Of a stretch of 64,000 bases of DNA, positions 62,264 through 64,000 are shown in pieces. Each line of letters begins with the position of its first letter. Position 1 is the first letter of the stretch. Location: contig NZ_CP048288.1 in the NCBI RefSeq assembly GCF_010365285.1, forward strand, positions 1-64,000, written 5' to 3'. The notes beneath the pieces were generated by a model. That model was not told where the DNA came from. It saw only the letters and a list, made by a program, of their open reading frames with translations, and did not search any database. The position numbers and the translations under genes are program-made. This DNA comes from Paenibacillus rhizovicinus. Lineage in GTDB: Bacteria > Bacillota > Bacilli > Paenibacillales > Paenibacillaceae.

Positions 62264-62758
62264 TTATAATTTAATTGGAGCCGCCTGCGCCACGAATCCG
62301 GATTTATCCATGATCATTTCGGCGAGCAAGCTTGGAATGCCGGCTTTGTCATTGCGCATCTTTTCACGAGAATAGTTTCTCGGGAAGAGAACGCATTTCT
62401 CCGTGTAGATTTCCTCACGGTCAAGCTGCGTTAAGGTGCGGTCAGCAATACATTCCTTGTATTCCGGACGTTCCAGTGTACGCCAGACGAAGACCTCATC
62501 ATCAAATGGTGTGAAATAAACACCACGATATTTCTCTTTCCATTGCTCCACTTCAAGTCGTGTCGGACCTTCTGGGAAGATTTCTGTTTCCAGTTCTTCC
62601 TGCGTGTACCCGTAGGCCACTACAATACGTTCGGCTTCCTGCTCATCCCCGGACGGCCCTGCTGCCGGTGCCTTATCCCCGCTCATGATCCCGTCTTCAC
62701 CTTCGGTGCGAGCACCATCGAAGAGGTCCGGTTGCTTTGGTCCCTGATTATCATTCAT
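62264..62758 (-). CDS. putative tail assembly chaperone, short form (164 aa)
   Basis: The first about 75 residues are acidic and low complexity. The core (W-K-E-K-Y-R-G-V-Y, F-V-W-R-T-L-E-R-P-E-Y-K, L-F-P-R-N-Y-S, A-G-I-P-S-L-L-A-E, D-K-S-G-F) is shared with the 273-residue protein that follows. I chose the ATG at 62758: GGGG lies nine bases upstream. The nine codons before it lie in the promoter-like gap and would include the GTAATGCATTAC palindrome. Its position before a tape-measure-type gene supports an assembly role. No catalytic motif. Confidence 0.5.
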   Translation of the reverse strand: MNDNQGPKQPDLFDGARTEGEDGIMSGDKAPAAGPSGDEQEAERIVVAYGYTQEELETEIFPEGPTRLEVEQWKEKYRGVYFTPFDDEVFVWRTLERPEYKECIADRTLTQLDREEIYTEKCVLFPRNYSREKMRNDKAGIPSLLAEMIMDKSGFVAQAAPIKL

Positions 62759-62776
62759 TGCTTTTATCCCCCTAAC

Positions 62777-62803
62777 GTAATGCATTACACTATAACAATT
62801 ATA
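62777..62803 (-). promoter_or_regulatory. TATAAT box and GTAATGCATTAC palindrome upstream of the short chaperone gene
   Basis: The 40-base gap holds a TATAAT (62803-62798, minus strand) and, 9 bases on, the perfect 12-base palindrome GTAATGCATTAC (62777-62788). The best -35 candidate (TTTATA, 17 bases upstream) is poor. Related GCATTAC elements lie in other gaps, always near promoter-like sequence, so this may be a phage regulatory site. Confidence 0.4.
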
Positions 62804-63572
62804 TACGCTTTTGATTCATATATAAAGGGCCATTTAAGTCTCTAGCTATGAAACTGTATGTTTCCGTAATTGGTGCACCATCCGAACTCGTTCCGATGCC
62901 GTCTTTTCTCATACTTGTCAATTGAACGCCGTTGATGGTTTCTACCGTCAACATGGGCGCCTTTGCATTGGCGTAGCTGGATGTTGAGTAATTCTTAATC
63001 TGTGGTGACATGGATTCCGATACTGCCCCATAGTTGATTTTGATGTCGAAGCCGTATTGGGTCTGCGGAAAATACGGTCGATTACCATAAGAGAGAATTG
63101 AATTTGTATCGTCTGTCACGCCCCAGAGCGCCTTTTCATATTCGTCGGCGATTTGATCGAAGCCACTCTTTCCAGCCATCTTGAGAATATCGTCCAGCTT
63201 GTAATTTTTGAAATCGTCGGGCGTGACAAGCCCGCTTTGCTGTGCTTCTGATACTGCCATTTCAATGGCGTTGGCATTTTGCAGCACGGTCATCAAGTAG
63301 CCCACAGACTTGAAGTTGATCGTGAACATACCATTAATCATTCGCTGCCCTCTGGCGACTGCATCGAAGGTGAATGAGTTATAACCGTAGATTGGCATCA
63401 CTCGCTCCTCGAGCTGAAACGCAACAGCCACGGCCTCATCTACCCAGATGTTTCCGAAATACAGATGCACATCTGCGCCGGAGAAGTAGTCTTCGTTGAA
63501 GATTTGATACTCTACCCTGCCGTTTGGCCGGACATACGGGTTTCCTTGTGGAGCGGGTGCTCTGTACATCAT
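62799..63572 (-). CDS. tail-tube/baseplate-type virion protein (257 aa)
   Basis: The core reads P-I-Y-G-Y-N-S-F-T-F-D-A-V-A-R-G-x-R-M-I-N-G-M, then F-T-I-N-F-K. This pattern is common in structural proteins of large phages of Bacillota, and the preceding gene carries a related fold. A helical region follows near 125-165, then a beta-rich C terminus. Three ATGs stand in a row after AGGAGG: the first is three bases away, too close, and the second (63572) has the best spacing. It overlaps the upstream stop region. It may be part of the tail tube, neck or baseplate; the sequence does not decide. Confidence 0.7.
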   Translation of the reverse strand: MMYRAPAPQGNPYVRPNGRVEYQIFNEDYFSGADVHLYFGNIWVDEAVAVAFQLEERVMPIYGYNSFTFDAVARGQRMINGMFTINFKSVGYLMTVLQNANAIEMAVSEAQQSGLVTPDDFKNYKLDDILKMAGKSGFDQIADEYEKALWGVTDDTNSILSYGNRPYFPQTQYGFDIKINYGAVSESMSPQIKNYSTSSYANAKAPMLTVETINGVQLTSMRKDGIGTSSDGAPITETYSFIARDLNGPLYMNQKRI

Positions 63573-63574
63573 CA

Positions 63575-64000
63575 TCAGCCTCCTAGCCGTTTTACTTTTG
63601 AAAGTGGATCGATATCGAGTGCATAGAACTCATAGACGTTTTCAGTAAACATATTGTTGACACCCATGACTTTGCCCTCTGTGAAGGTCGTAATGCCATA
63701 GATCGTCATGACGCTCTTGCTGCCAAACTCGTTGGCCATAGAGATTGTCACGTCGAACATTGGCATTTCATCCATCAGCACCTTGTATCCTTGCTCCCTG
63801 ATCTCTTCCAGACATCGGTAGACAATCGTCTCGTCGAAGTCGGTAAACTGCAATATGCCGGTCACGGTACGCATCCCTCTGGTAAAGCCTTTTGGTGTCA
63901 CCCGGCCCAGTGCAAGAACTGGAAACTTGGCTCGATAAATCGAGTAGGATATTTGCGACAGGTTTCCGAAGACAATTGGGCCTTTTCCTGGAATATTCAG
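63575..64000 (-). CDS. virion structural protein, 3' part of gene (partial at window end)
   Basis: The frame is open to the window edge, so the start lies beyond 64000. A GTG at 63901 is inside the coding part: codons upstream read I-V-F-G-N-L-S-Q-I-S-Y-S-I-Y-R and L-A-L-G-R-V, which are typical of the family. The core G-R-V-T-P-K-G-F-T-R-G-x-R-T-V-T-G is shared with many phage virion proteins of Bacillota, and the fold resembles that of the next gene. The stop TGA overlaps the first ATG of that gene. Probably a tail-tube or baseplate protein. Confidence 0.75.
   Translation of the reverse strand: MNIPGKGPIVFGNLSQISYSIYRAKFPVLALGRVTPKGFTRGMRTVTGILQFTDFDETIVYRCLEEIREQGYKVLMDEMPMFDVTISMANEFGSKSVMTIYGITTFTEGKVMGVNNMFTENVYEFYALDIDPLSKVKRLGG

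Overview
The window is one uninterrupted block of late, structural phage genes. All are on the minus strand, so the order of expression runs from high to low coordinates. Contractile-tail baseplate genes (gp25-like, gpJ-like, gpV-like OB fold), a tail hub carrying two murein hydrolases, many very large modular adhesins, strong AGGAGG-type ribosome sites and a Gram-positive style signal peptide suggest a large myovirus, or a prophage of that type, infecting a member of the Bacillota. No bacterial chromosomal gene, tRNA, integrase, head, portal or terminase gene is visible, so lytic phage and prophage cannot be told apart and the host genus is a guess.

Layout in transcription order: (1) 64.0-62.8 kb, two related virion proteins of a tail-tube/baseplate type; (2) 62.8-61.4 kb, two paralogous proteins in the position of tail assembly chaperones, then two tiny ORFs; (3) 61.1-41.9 kb, three giant genes: a 1978-residue tape-measure-position protein with membrane segments and a degenerate nuclease-like fold, a 2307-residue protein joining a DEDDh exonuclease to a two-barrel RNA polymerase of the YonO/crAss/QDE-1 type, and a 2080-residue hub with glucosaminidase and M15 peptidase domains; (4) 41.9-39.4 kb, small baseplate proteins; (5) 39.4-26.8 kb, seven modular receptor-binding or tail-fibre proteins built from discoidin, LamG, Gly-rich and CBM-like modules that share end modules; (6) 26.8-25.3 kb, two small unknown genes, then a fibronectin-III protein that looks like its own transcription unit and ends in a clear intrinsic terminator; (7) 25.3-22.8 kb, a 463-residue tail protein and a secreted protein, each with its own promoter candidate; (8) 22.7-0 kb, a second set of giant tail or whisker proteins, including one reading frame broken twice, a small membrane zinc-ribbon protein, three related discoidin-like proteins and a Cys-containing Ig-like protein.

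The main discovery candidate is the protein at 48186-55109. It carries the RNAP signature DADGD, an upstream R-x-P-x2-H motif, two beta-type catalytic lysines, an NP-x2-R-x3-G-x3-E motif and two downstream RdRp/YonO-like motifs, in the correct order. An N-terminal DEDDh exonuclease domain precedes them. Its place between the tape-measure-position gene and the hub suggests it is packaged in the tail and delivered with the DNA to transcribe early genes. Packaging and activity are inferences; the motifs are read directly from the sequence.
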